Source: Natronospira sp. (GTDB taxonomy: Bacteria; Pseudomonadota; Gammaproteobacteria; Natronospirales; Natronospiraceae). From it: DNA of 40,919 nucleotides. The notes under the pieces were generated by a model. The model searched no databases, was not told the DNA's origin, and saw nothing but the letters and a program-made list of their open reading frames with translations. The stretch covers positions 1 to 40,919 of the forward strand of contig PWMQ01000063.1 of NCBI GenBank assembly GCA_003558125.1, given 5' to 3'. Positions within the stretch are counted from its first letter, which is position 1. The number at the start of each line of letters is the position of its first letter. Both the position numbers and the translations under genes were made by a program. Shown here piece after piece: positions 33,086-40,919 of the stretch.

Positions 33086-33305
33086 GGGAACCCCCCTTCC
33101 TTGCGACACAAAGCCTCAAAGATAGCCCATTAGGCACGGCTCTGCGACACGCTTTGCCTGAGCCCATTCAATTGCAAGCGGCCTGGCTGCTTTCCATGGT
33201 CTGGAAGCGTTCGCACACAGTCTTCACCAAGCCAATTCGGGGCAAGCCGGATGGGAGGACTGAGCCGACCGCTCCCTGCTGTCCCTGCGGTTTCCGGAAC
33301 GTCAG

Positions 33306-33340
33306 AAAAACAAAAACCCCGCCAGCCGGAGCTGACGGGG
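33306..33340 (-). terminator. Rho-independent terminator of the DUF3617 gene
   Basis: On the minus strand: CCCCGTCAGC, loop TCCG, GCTGGCGGGG (one wobble), then TTTTTGTTTTT. It lies 23 bp after the DUF3617 stop codon. Confidence 0.93.
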
Positions 33341-33363
33341 TTTGGCTGAGGACAGCGCGAATA

Positions 33364-33801
33364 TCAGCAGTCGCCTATACGCTCGCCCTCGCTGATGACC
33401 TTCATGCTCATCTCGCCCATGGGGGTAACCAGCTTGCCGTGCATCTCACCGCTCATGGTGGTGCCGTGGAAGCTCATGTTGGCATCCATTTCCACGGACA
33501 TGCCGGACTCGTGCTCACAGGACATGGAATAGCTCATGCCCGAGGAAGACACGTTCTGGTCGGTGATGGTGCACTCCTCCACGCCATCCAGCTCGGCGAA
33601 GAAATCCCGATCATCGATCTCTTCCTGGGTGATGCACTCCTGTTCGGTGCTGGTTTCTTCCTGCTCACCCATGGCCCCCCCCTCGAAAGTGGTCACATTG
33701 GTGTGTTCCCACATGCCGGGTTCGATATTGGGCGTGTCTGCCTGGGCCTGGGAACAGGCCAGCGCCAGCAGCGCGGCAATGGCAATCAAGATATTACGCA
33801 T
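33364..33801 (-). CDS. DUF3617-family exported protein
   Basis: A 145-residue exported protein of unknown role. ATG 33801 follows AGGAG at 7 nt and begins a signal peptide (MRNILIAIAALLALACSQAQA). LALAC is a poor lipobox, so cleavage after AQA is likelier than lipidation, but both are possible. The mature start NIEPGMWEHTNVTTF and the later CxxxE and GEMHG segments fit the DUF3617 family, small periplasmic proteins with paired cysteines. The mature protein has Cys pairs, many Met and Glu residues, and a terminal Cys (RIGDC). It lies 84 nt after murB on the same strand and has its own terminator. Confidence 0.8.
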   Translation of the reverse strand: MRNILIAIAALLALACSQAQADTPNIEPGMWEHTNVTTFEGGAMGEQEETSTEQECITQEEIDDRDFFAELDGVEECTITDQNVSSSGMSYSMSCEHESGMSVEMDANMSFHGTTMSGEMHGKLVTPMGEMSMKVISEGERIGDC

Positions 33802-33885
33802 GTCTCTCTCCTGCTCGTAAGAATTTGCCTGGTCATTGTAGTGTATTCGTAGCAGTCGGCGCTGGCTGCCCCCCATCTGGGGGGG

Positions 33886-34926
33886 TCAGACAATGCGGGG
33901 CTCGGGCTCCAGGCGCAGGCCGAATTCGGCCTCCACACGGGCCATGGCTTCCTGGGCGGCCGCCCACAGCTCGGCACCAGTGGCGCCACCATGGTTGACC
34001 AGAACCAGGGCATGTTGTTCGGCAAAGCCCGCGGCGCCCCGCCGCCAGCCCTTCAGGCCGCATTGCTCCAGCAACCAGGCAGCGGACAGCTTGCAGCCGC
34101 CATCCGGGAGCGGAAACACCGGCAGAGCGGCATGGTCCGCCTGCAGGGCTGCCGCCCTGGCCGCACTGACCACCGGATTCTTGAAGAAACTGCCCGCATT
34201 GCTCAGCCGGGCGGGGTCGGGCAATTTGCGGCGGCGGATGGCCTCCACCGCCCGGGCCACCGCTCGCGGCTCGGGACGGTCGATGCCCATGGCAGCCAGT
34301 TCTTCACGCACACCGGCATATTCCAGTGCCGGCTCACCGCTGCACGGCAGGTGGAAATTCACGTGGGTGACAACGAAGGCATCCCGTTCCCGCTTGAAAC
34401 GGGAATCGCGATAATCGAAAGCGCATTCCGGGTGGGAAAATTCACGGAATTGCCGGGCCCGCCGGTCCCAGACCGTGACGCTGCGGATGAACCGTTCCAC
34501 TTCCACCCCGTAGGCGCCGATGTTCTGGATGGGCGCCGCGCCCACGGAACCGGGAATCAGAATCAGGTTTTCCAGGCCATGATAGCCCTGCTCCAGGGAC
34601 CAGCGCACAAAGGCATCCCAGTTCTCACCGGCGGCCACACGGATCAGGTCACCGTTCTCTTCACGGGATACCCCCTCGATGCCGCGATTGACCATCAGCC
34701 AGATACTGCCCGGGAAATCCGCCCTGAACAGCACATTACTGCCTCCCCCCAGGACCAGATCGCCGTCCCGCGGTGGCTGTGCTTCGAACAGCCTGGGGTC
34801 GCTGACACGCAGCAGGCGAGTGGCACGTACCGGCACCGCCAGGGTATTCAGGGCTGACAGCTCAGCATCCCGGCAAACCTCGAGCCCCGTCCCCTTGTCC
34901 CCGTCCTGTGTCTGCCGCGAAACCAT
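33886..34926 (-). CDS. murB: UDP-N-acetylenolpyruvoylglucosamine reductase
   Basis: A 346-residue FAD enzyme that reduces UDP-GlcNAc-enolpyruvate to UDP-MurNAc in peptidoglycan precursor synthesis. It matches the type I (E. coli-like) form: LGGGSNVLF and IPGSVGAAPIQNIGAYGVE (FAD binding), and catalytic Arg173 (DYRDSRFK), Ser246 (NAGSFFKNP) and Glu340 (RLEPEPR). ATG 34926 gives about 22 residues before the conserved LNTL. ATG 34941 also has a good ribosome site (GGGAG) and would add five residues. Longer starts lie in the shared upstream region with slyX. It is divergent from slyX and upstream of the DUF3617 gene. Confidence 0.97.
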   Translation of the reverse strand: MVSRQTQDGDKGTGLEVCRDAELSALNTLAVPVRATRLLRVSDPRLFEAQPPRDGDLVLGGGSNVLFRADFPGSIWLMVNRGIEGVSREENGDLIRVAAGENWDAFVRWSLEQGYHGLENLILIPGSVGAAPIQNIGAYGVEVERFIRSVTVWDRRARQFREFSHPECAFDYRDSRFKRERDAFVVTHVNFHLPCSGEPALEYAGVREELAAMGIDRPEPRAVARAVEAIRRRKLPDPARLSNAGSFFKNPVVSAARAAALQADHAALPVFPLPDGGCKLSAAWLLEQCGLKGWRRGAAGFAEQHALVLVNHGGATGAELWAAAQEAMARVEAEFGLRLEPEPRIV

Positions 34927-35036
34927 GCAATCGCCTCTCATCGGCCACTCCCGGCCTTGATTCCCCGCCTCGAACGGGCATGATACCGAAGCCGTGCCAA
35001 CGATACCCGCCGGTCCCAAGCAGCGGAGCAATGCCC

Positions 35037-35243
35037 ATGGAATCCCGTCTGACCCATCTGGAAGAAAAACTGGCCCACCAGGAAGCGGCATTGACCGCCC
35101 TGAGTGACACGGTCTACGCCCAACAACGGGAACTGGAAGCCCTCAAGGCCCGCTGCCAGCATCTGTCTGACCGGGTGCAGACCCTGCAAGAACAAAGCGG
35201 CGGCTCATCCCCCCAGGGGCATGAGCCGCCGCCACACTACTAG
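35037..35243 (+). CDS. slyX: SlyX-family coiled-coil protein
   Basis: A 68-residue soluble coiled coil: MESRLTHLEEKLAHQEAALT at the N-terminus, heptads through RVQTLQEQ, and the characteristic C-terminal PPPHY of SlyX. The role is poorly known; in E. coli it sits beside slyD and some alleles affect phage phiX174 lysis. ATG 35037 has GGAG at 8 nt; ATG 35031 would leave only 2 nt. It ends 10 bp before the convergent M28 peptidase stop. slyD is not present here. Confidence 0.9.
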   Translation: MESRLTHLEEKLAHQEAALTALSDTVYAQQRELEALKARCQHLSDRVQTLQEQSGGSSPQGHEPPPHY

Positions 35244-35253
35244 CCGGCAGATC

Positions 35254-36849
35254 TCAGTCTTCCGGCTCCCGCGGCATGGGCTTGCGAGGCAGAGACTCGT
35301 CCCGCATGGCGGCATGATAGAGGAAGGACGCCAGCACCACCGCGGACTGAATCAGGTCATCCCGCTCCACATGGTCCCGGGTGTCCAAGTGGGAATGGTG
35401 GGTGTGGGCGAAATAATCCAGGCGATCCTGAATGAACTGAAAACCGGGAATACCCACCGCGTCAAAGGCCACGTGGTCGGTGGAACCGGTATTGCGGCTG
35501 CTCACGGTGGTCGCCCCCAGATCGTGGAAGGGCTCCAGCCAATTCTCGAAGATCGGCATTGCCGCCACATTCTCCTGAGCGTGGATGCCTCGAATTCGGC
35601 CACTGCCATTGTCGAAGTTGAAATAGGCCACATGCCGGTCATGCCCGCGCAGGGGCTCGATGGGCCAGGTCGCATCACGCAGGCGGGCCGGTAGGGCCAG
35701 TTGCTCTTCGTCCTCGTGCTCGGGGCGAGTGGCGATGTAATCATCCACATAGGCTCGCGAACCCAGCAGACCCTGCTCTTCACCGGACCAGAGGCCGACG
35801 CGAATGGTCCGCCGGGGCTGAACGCCGATGGCCTGCAGAATGCGCACGGCCTCCATCACCACCGCCACGCCCGCGGCATTATCGGTGGCACCCGTGCCCG
35901 GATGCCAGGAATCCAGATGGGCACCGGCCATGACAATCTCGGGATTGCGCCCCCGACCCGGAATCTCGGCCAGGGTGTTGTAGGCCTGAAGATCGTCATC
36001 ATGGAAACGGGCCTTCACATCGAGACCGATTTCCACTGCCTTGTCCCGCTGCAGCAAGCGCGCCAGCAGATTGTAGTGTTCGCTGGCCATCTGCACGGCG
36101 GGGACACCCGCCTCGGCATCGGCATCATGGGCCGCACCGGCGCCCGTGCGCACAATGCCGTAATCCCGTGAGCTGATATGGACAGTCGCCAACACGCCCT
36201 CTTCGGCGAGGAAGGCATTGCGCTTTTCACGGAAGTGGTGCATCTGCACCCGCCGCTGACGCCAGTCCGGCCCGGCCTCGCCCGGAATCGGAAAACGCTC
36301 CATGTTCTCCAGGGAGTCATCATCATGGCGGTGGAAAGGTGAGCGCTCCTGCTTCTCGATCTCTCGGGGCTCGTCCAGCAACAGGATCTTGCCTTCCAGC
36401 TTCCCCGCGTACTTTTCGAGATCAGATTCATCCTCGAGCTTGACCCGCTTCGCAGGGCCCTGCACCGGGCCGTCGGTGCCGGGCGTCCAGGCACGGGGAT
36501 AGACGATCAGAGGGGCCTTGCGGGGAGATGCCAACCAGGCGTGGCTGTGATCAAAGGACCACCCCTGCCCGAAGTCAAAACCATGCAAGCGGGCATTTTC
36601 CAGTCCCCAGGACTCGAGCTGCTCCCGCGTCCATTCATTGGCCTTGTTCATGCCCGGCGAACCGGTCAGGCGCGGCCCGATGACATCGGTGAGATAGTCC
36701 AGGGTATCCATCACCTGAGAGTGATGCAGACCCTCGTGACGAATCTCGTTGACCACGTCCAGATCGACTTCCGCCTGGGCCGGGGCCATCCAGGTACTCA
36801 CACCTAGAATCAAACCAGCACTCAAGCCACTTGCCCAATGCTTAACCAT
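35254..36849 (-). CDS. M28-family zinc peptidase, exported
   Basis: A 531-residue peptidase started at ATG 36849 with AAGGAG about 9 nt upstream and a signal peptide to about residue 26 (MAPAQA). The two-zinc M28 site is complete: His311 (GAHLDSW), Asp323 bridging (GATDNAAG), Glu357 catalytic and Glu358 (WSGEEQG), Asp413 (NFDNGSG) and His487 (HHSHLDT). Residues about 115-295 form a PA-like insert between the helical N-terminus and the catalytic domain, as in secreted carboxypeptidase/aminopeptidase members (PGCP-like). It likely releases amino acids from peptides in the periplasm or outside. It is divergent from a TonB-dependent receptor gene, which hints at joint use of peptides (inference). 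Confidence 0.93.
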   Translation of the reverse strand: MVKHWASGLSAGLILGVSTWMAPAQAEVDLDVVNEIRHEGLHHSQVMDTLDYLTDVIGPRLTGSPGMNKANEWTREQLESWGLENARLHGFDFGQGWSFDHSHAWLASPRKAPLIVYPRAWTPGTDGPVQGPAKRVKLEDESDLEKYAGKLEGKILLLDEPREIEKQERSPFHRHDDDSLENMERFPIPGEAGPDWRQRRVQMHHFREKRNAFLAEEGVLATVHISSRDYGIVRTGAGAAHDADAEAGVPAVQMASEHYNLLARLLQRDKAVEIGLDVKARFHDDDLQAYNTLAEIPGRGRNPEIVMAGAHLDSWHPGTGATDNAAGVAVVMEAVRILQAIGVQPRRTIRVGLWSGEEQGLLGSRAYVDDYIATRPEHEDEEQLALPARLRDATWPIEPLRGHDRHVAYFNFDNGSGRIRGIHAQENVAAMPIFENWLEPFHDLGATTVSSRNTGSTDHVAFDAVGIPGFQFIQDRLDYFAHTHHSHLDTRDHVERDDLIQSAVVLASFLYHAAMRDESLPRKPMPREPED

Positions 36850-37045
36850 TTCCCGAATCTCCTTGTGCAACGGAATGGGGATAGTAGCAACTAAACGAAA
36901 TCGGTCGTAGAAATGGCGTTCTTTTGGCGCAACATTCCCGAATGATCACCGCTCAAACCACCCCTACTCTTCGTACGAACGACTTCTATTTTAGCGCTCG
37001 AATCAGTTAATTAGATTTTTTTTCGATTTATTGACTCAAATCAGT
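36850..37045. other. Divergent intergenic region M28 / TonB receptor
   Basis: AT-richer than the rest of the window, with TTAATTAGATTTTTTTTCGA near 37007-37026. It contains the perfect 10-bp palindrome TTCGTACGAA (36970-36979), nine bases of which recur near the second receptor (40665-40673). No gene is seen. The palindrome could be an operator for either direction. Confidence 0.4.
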
Positions 37046-37091
37046 TTGCACAAATACCCACCTGTGATATTAAAGCAACAGCACGGATGCT
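37046..37091 (+). promoter_or_regulatory. Promoter of TonB receptor 1, with conserved block
   Basis: -35 TTGCAC (37046-37051), 16-nt spacer, extended -10 TGA-TATTAA (37065-37073), then GCAACA and GCACGGATGCT (37081-37091). The same layout and wording recur before the second receptor (40618-40664). The start of transcription would be near 37080, giving a leader of about 185 nt that holds hairpins at 37119-37135 (CCTCA/TGAGG) and 37164-37182 (CCGGAC/GTCCGG). Confidence 0.65.
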
Positions 37092-37266
37092 GCCGCGCTC
37101 GACCAGGGGTGGCCTCGACCTCAGCAATATTGAGGACCGACACCGGACGAGCGATCCAGTCGGCCGGACAAGAACCGTCCGGTCACCGCTCACTGCCTGA
37201 CCACGGAAGACAGCAAAGAGTTCGTTGCAAGCCTGAAAAATGCTCACAGCTAGGGAGTAATCCGAT

Positions 37267-40200
37267 ATGAAACCCGACAACCCTTTACGCCGCGCGATTC
37301 GTCTGGCGTTGTTGTCCGGCATGGCCGCGGCGCTCGCCGCCCCCATGGCCATGGCTCAAAACAACGATAACGACGAGGAAGAAGAACTTCGGGAACTGGA
37401 CCGTGTCCGCGTGACCGGTACCCGCATTACCCGCGAAGGCATCGACACCCACTATCCCGCCCTCAGCATTTCCAGCCAGGAACTTGAGGACCGGGGCTTT
37501 ACCAATGTGGCCGATGCCCTGAATGAACTGCCCAGCTTCGGTGCACCGCCCATCACCCCCGATGGCACCCAGAACACCTTCAACCTGGGCCAGAACTTCG
37601 TTGACTTCCTGGGCCTGGGCTCCCAGCGGACCCTGACCCTGGTCAACGGCCGCCGCTTCGTGTCCCAGAATACTCCCAGCATCTTCGCCGCCTCCGGTGG
37701 CCTGCAGGTCGACTTCAACGTCATCCCCGTGGCCATGGTGGATCGCATTGAAGTCATCGGCATCGGTGGTGCGCCGATCTATGGCTCCGACGCCATTGCC
37801 GGCACCATCAACGTCATCCTCAAGGATGACTACGAAGGCGTTGACTTCAGTCTCCAACGCGGAATCACCGCCGAAAGTGACGCCCAGACCGACATGTTCT
37901 CCTATGTGGCCGGGGCCAACATGTTCGACGGTCGCGGCAATGTGACCTTCTCCGTGGAGTGGTTCAATCAGGAAGGCCTGGAAGGCACTGCCCGCCCGGA
38001 CCTGCTTGCTTCCGAGAACAACTGGTTCTGGGGTGTTGACCCCGACGGGGTTCGTCGCCTCTACAACGACTCCCGCATGAACCTGTTCGCCTTCGGTGGC
38101 CTGGTCAGCCCTGGCTTCCAGACCGTTCCCAGCTTTGGCATCGGCGCCATGCCGAATGACGGCGTGTTCTACCAGTTCGACGAAAACTCGGACCTGGTCC
38201 CCTTCCAGCCGGGCACCCCACACCCCAACAGCGCCTTCTTTGCCATTGGGGGTGATGGCGCGGACTTCTTCCGGGAAGTGGAACAGCTTCGCTCCCCGCT
38301 GGAGCGTAAGGTCATCACCAGCTCCATGAACTATGACCTGACCGATGACGTGCGCTTCTCCTCGGATTTCCTGTTCTCCGAGTCCAGCGCTACCGAGCTC
38401 ACCAGTCAGGGTGGTTTCCAGACCTGGGCCTTTGGCGGAACCAGTGGCCCGCTGTTCTTTGAATCCGACCATCCATTCCTGTCCGATCAGGCTCAACAAC
38501 TGCTGGCGGACAACGGCCTACCCGGCTTCTGGTTGCACCGCTTCAATAACGACATCATCGACCCCTCCAGCTCCCGGGAACAGAACGTGTGGCGCTGGAC
38601 CGCGGGCCTGGACGGTGAGATCTTTGCCGGCAATCGCCGCTTTGACTGGGATGTCTCGGTTGTGGCCGGTGAAAGCAAGGCCGAGACACGAGACGAGGGC
38701 ATCATTGACGGTCGCTTCATCAATGCACTCGACGTCCGCGTACTGACCCAGGATGATCTGGATGCGGTGGATCCCAACGATCTGCTGGCCATCTCAGGCA
38801 CCGATACCGCGGACGTGGGCGACATGATCTGTGAGTCGGTTTATCAGGCCGCTCTCGGAAACGTGACCGGTGTCAGCGGCTCTGGTATCACGGCCGAGAA
38901 CATTCCCTTCGTTGACGGCTGTATTCCGCTCAACCTCTTTGGCGAGGGTGTGCGAGATCCGGCGGCCCGCGACTGGGTAACCGGCGATCGCATGACGCAA
39001 ACGCGGATTGGCCAGGCCATCTATACCGCCAACTTCGGTGGCGATCTCTTCGAACTGCCCGGTGGCATGTCCGCCTTCAACGTGGGTTATGAAACCCGCC
39101 GCGAAGACGCTCGCTTCATCCCCGGATTGGGCACCGAAGTACCGCTGACGCGTTCGGCACCCTTCGCGGAAACCGGCGGCAGCTACAAGACCGACGAGTT
39201 CTACGGTGAGCTGTTCTTCCCGGTCTTCGGCCCGGGTAACCAGGTACCACTGGCACATCGCCTCGAGTTCAACGCCGCTGTGCGTGAAATCGAAAACAAT
39301 CTGGCCGGTGATGCCACCGTGTGGTCCCTGGGCGGTGTCTGGGCTCCGGTCCGTGACGTTGCCATCCGTGGTAACTACACCGAGTCCATTCGCGCACCGT
39401 CCCTGGTGGAGCTGTTCGCACCCCAGACCCAGGTGTTCAGCTTCGCCAATGACCCCTGTGACTTCCGCTTTGTGGACTCCGGTCCCGATCCGGACACTCG
39501 CCGGGAGAACTGTGAGCAGGACCTGGGTGAGGATCCGGATGGCTTCACCTCCGAGATCGTCAACGCCACCGGCGTGGGCCGTTCCGGCGGTAACCCCGAC
39601 CTCGAGAATGAGTTCGCCGAATCCTATGCCCTGGGCGTGACCTTCGAGCCTCGCTGGGTGGACAACCTGGTCCTGACCACGGACTACTACCACATCGAGA
39701 TCGAGGACGCGATCACCAGTCTGAGCCTGACAGACCTGATGGAGGCCTGTTACGACTCACCTGACTTCCCCATCCCGGCCTGTAACTCCTTCACCCGTGA
39801 TGAGGACGGCCAGGTGGCGGACTTCCTGACCGGTCAGACCAACGCCCAGGAGTTCCGTCTTACTCAGCTAAACGTGGGTCTGCAGTACCGCTTTGACGTG
39901 TCCGACTTCTTCGGTCTTTTCTCCGAAGGCATGGGCGCACGTGACATGGGTACTCTGGGGCTCAACACCCGTTTCTCGCAGACTCGTGACCGCACCACCT
40001 CGGTGGCCGGTGACGAGGCCCCGCGCCAGGTGGGTGGCTTTGGCCAGCCCAAGAACCGGGCCATTGTCGATACCACCTGGACCCGCGGCGACTGGCGCGT
40101 GTTCTGGCGGACCGACTGGACCCGTCGCCCGCGCATCGATCCGCGTCTCGACAACATCTATCACGATGAGGACGGCCGCGGTGTGATCCGGACCCGTTCA

Positions 40201-40398
40201 CGGCATATCCACAATGCCTCCGTGTCCTACAACTTCGGCCGCTGGGCCGACTGGGCACCGCAAAGCACTGTGATTCAGTTCACCGTGAACAACCTTTTCG
40301 ATCGCGAGCCCAACAGGATCGAAAATGCGTCCGGTCATTTCGGCATGGATGAAATCCTGGGCCGCCGTTATCAGCTCACCCTCCGGGGTAGCTACTGA
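37267..40398 (+). CDS. TonB-dependent outer-membrane receptor 1
   Basis: A 1043-residue receptor importing a substrate across the outer membrane with energy from TonB. Signal peptide about 1-30 (ending MAMA-Q). A TonB-box-like LDRVRVTGTRI lies at about 43-55. The plug domain (about 60-190) has RRFVSQN, DFNVIPVAMVDRIEVI and YGSDAIAGTINVILK. The rest is a 22-strand-type barrel with long Asp-rich loops, including paired cysteines, and ends LTLRGSY. ATG 37267 is preceded by AGGGAG. The substrate cannot be read; in related proteolytic bacteria such receptors often take peptides, glycans or siderophores. It is the first of a tandem pair and is divergent from the M28 peptidase. A strong terminator follows. 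Confidence 0.95.
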   Translation: MKPDNPLRRAIRLALLSGMAAALAAPMAMAQNNDNDEEEELRELDRVRVTGTRITREGIDTHYPALSISSQELEDRGFTNVADALNELPSFGAPPITPDGTQNTFNLGQNFVDFLGLGSQRTLTLVNGRRFVSQNTPSIFAASGGLQVDFNVIPVAMVDRIEVIGIGGAPIYGSDAIAGTINVILKDDYEGVDFSLQRGITAESDAQTDMFSYVAGANMFDGRGNVTFSVEWFNQEGLEGTARPDLLASENNWFWGVDPDGVRRLYNDSRMNLFAFGGLVSPGFQTVPSFGIGAMPNDGVFYQFDENSDLVPFQPGTPHPNSAFFAIGGDGADFFREVEQLRSPLERKVITSSMNYDLTDDVRFSSDFLFSESSATELTSQGGFQTWAFGGTSGPLFFESDHPFLSDQAQQLLADNGLPGFWLHRFNNDIIDPSSSREQNVWRWTAGLDGEIFAGNRRFDWDVSVVAGESKAETRDEGIIDGRFINALDVRVLTQDDLDAVDPNDLLAISGTDTADVGDMICESVYQAALGNVTGVSGSGITAENIPFVDGCIPLNLFGEGVRDPAARDWVTGDRMTQTRIGQAIYTANFGGDLFELPGGMSAFNVGYETRREDARFIPGLGTEVPLTRSAPFAETGGSYKTDEFYGELFFPVFGPGNQVPLAHRLEFNAAVREIENNLAGDATVWSLGGVWAPVRDVAIRGNYTESIRAPSLVELFAPQTQVFSFANDPCDFRFVDSGPDPDTRRENCEQDLGEDPDGFTSEIVNATGVGRSGGNPDLENEFAESYALGVTFEPRWVDNLVLTTDYYHIEIEDAITSLSLTDLMEACYDSPDFPIPACNSFTRDEDGQVADFLTGQTNAQEFRLTQLNVGLQYRFDVSDFFGLFSEGMGARDMGTLGLNTRFSQTRDRTTSVAGDEAPRQVGGFGQPKNRAIVDTTWTRGDWRVFWRTDWTRRPRIDPRLDNIYHDEDGRGVIRTRSRHIHNASVSYNFGRWADWAPQSTVIQFTVNNLFDREPNRIENASGHFGMDEILGRRYQLTLRGSY

Positions 40399-40435
40399 TG
40401 CGGTAAGCCTTGGATAGCTAGACCCTCCAAGCGGG

Positions 40436-40471
40436 ACGGGCCCACTGCCAGGCAGTGGGCCCGTTTTTTTT
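40436..40471 (+). terminator. Rho-independent terminator of TonB receptor 1
   Basis: ACGGGCCCACTGCC (40436-40449) pairs with GGCAGTGGGCCCGT (40451-40464), followed by a run of eight T. It lies about 37 bp after the stop codon and separates the two receptors into independent transcripts. Confidence 0.95.
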
Positions 40472-40617
40472 GCCCACGACGGCCGATTCTTGCGCAACAG
40501 GCTTTGGAAAAGGCCAGCGTGTTGCATCGTCGCAACGCAAGAGCGCCCTTCCTGGCCCCCATTCCAGGCCTTTTCGCCTCAATTTCTGGCAGACGCAACA
40601 AAATAGCCAAAAAGTGT

Positions 40618-40664
40618 TTGCTACGAAAGCAATCTGTGATATCAATGCAACACGCACGGATGCT
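40618..40664 (+). promoter_or_regulatory. Promoter of TonB receptor 2, with conserved block
   Basis: -35 TTGCTA (40618-40623), 16-nt spacer, extended -10 TGA-TATCAA (40637-40645), then GCAACA and GCACGGATGCT (40654-40664), mirroring the promoter of receptor 1. The leader before ATG 40833 is about 180 nt and contains a hairpin GGCGGTA/TATCGCC (40682-40700, one wobble). The stretch 40472-40617 upstream shows no gene. Confidence 0.65.
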
Positions 40665-40832
40665 TTCGTACGACATATGAGGGCGGTATCTCTTATCGCC
40701 GCCCCGGCAACCGACATGTCAGGCCACGCCAGCTACCCCGCCGCTCGGGGCTCACGCATCCATGGACTGGATCGGAAACTGGCACGGCCACGGCAGGGTA
40801 ATTAACCATCGCTTGAGAGGGAGTAATTTGCC

Positions 40833-40919
40833 ATGAACCTTACCGATCCATTGCGGCGCTCCATACGCATTGCGCTGCTGTCCAGCATGGCCGCGGCCCT
40901 GACCGCACCCATGGCCATC
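40833..40919 (+). CDS. TonB-dependent receptor 2, N-terminal signal peptide only
   Basis: Partial gene cut by the window end after 29 codons. ATG 40833 follows AGGGAGTAAT, the same ribosome-site context as receptor 1. The signal peptide (DPLRRSIRIALLSSMAAALT) is nearly identical to that of receptor 1 (NPLRRAIRLALLSGMAAALA), so this is a tandem paralogue. The body of the protein is outside the window, so the receptor call rests on this match and on the shared promoter block. Confidence 0.75.
   Translation, partial: MNLTDPLRRSIRIALLSSMAAALTAPMAI

Noticed and set aside
33154..33852. Plus-strand frame of 232 codons over the DUF3617 gene
   Set aside because: It crosses a strong minus-strand terminator and is antisense to a gene with signal peptide and good ribosome site.
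1..40919. tRNA, rRNA, CRISPR, integrase, transposase, prophage or toxin-antitoxin genes
   Set aside because: None seen: no repeat-spacer array and no recognisable mobile-element protein in any convincing frame.

Overview
The window is about 41 kb of GC-rich DNA with tightly packed genes from a Gram-negative bacterium. The evidence is AceK, PurT, MurB, SlyX, PepN, OmpP1/FadL-like and TonB-dependent outer-membrane proteins, signal peptides and lipoboxes. AceK, PurT, SlyX and the PLP-type histidine decarboxylase point to a gammaproteobacterium. The many secreted or envelope peptidases (M1, M28, M48, S9, S33-like, HExxH gluzincin) and acidic Asp/Glu-rich stretches suggest a proteolytic, perhaps halophilic lineage near Xanthomonadales/Wenzhouxiangella/Natronospira-type organisms. 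That placement is inference only. No rRNA, tRNA, CRISPR, transposase or phage gene was seen.

Left third (1-13 kb). The 3' part of aceK meets a five-gene leftward operon: CHASE2 class III adenylate cyclase, SH3-domain protein, M48 protease, FadL-like porin, and a large protease/propeller/beta-barrel protein. Divergent from the cyclase is a c-di-GMP phosphodiesterase with an N-terminal cyclic-nucleotide-binding domain (cNMP-EAL). A paralogue faces it convergently across a 162-bp near-perfect palindrome. A cAMP producer beside two likely cAMP-gated EAL enzymes is the most system-like feature of the window. purT and a small outer-membrane barrel gene follow.

Middle (13-26.5 kb). A leftward cluster carries histidine decarboxylase (hdc), a double-ACT protein overlapping it by 4 nt, a 230-bp multi-hairpin repeat, a class V aminotransferase, an RND permease with an odd acidic/Trp insert, and pepN. 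Rightward genes follow for a PQQ-propeller lipoprotein and a coiled-coil GGDEF diguanylate cyclase, the latter meeting sodC tail to tail.

Right third (26.5-41 kb). This holds an S9 peptidase, an ABM-fold protein, an MltB-type lytic transglycosylase, an S33-like hydrolase with a membrane tail, a DUF3617 protein, murB, slyX, an M28 peptidase, and two tandem paralogous TonB-dependent receptors. The second receptor is cut by the window end. The two receptors share a matching promoter block (-35, 16-nt spacer, extended -10, then an identical 11-mer), which suggests co-regulation, plausibly for uptake of proteolysis products. Start codons were re-chosen from Shine-Dalgarno spacing, signal peptides and family alignment wherever the longest reading frame looked over-extended.
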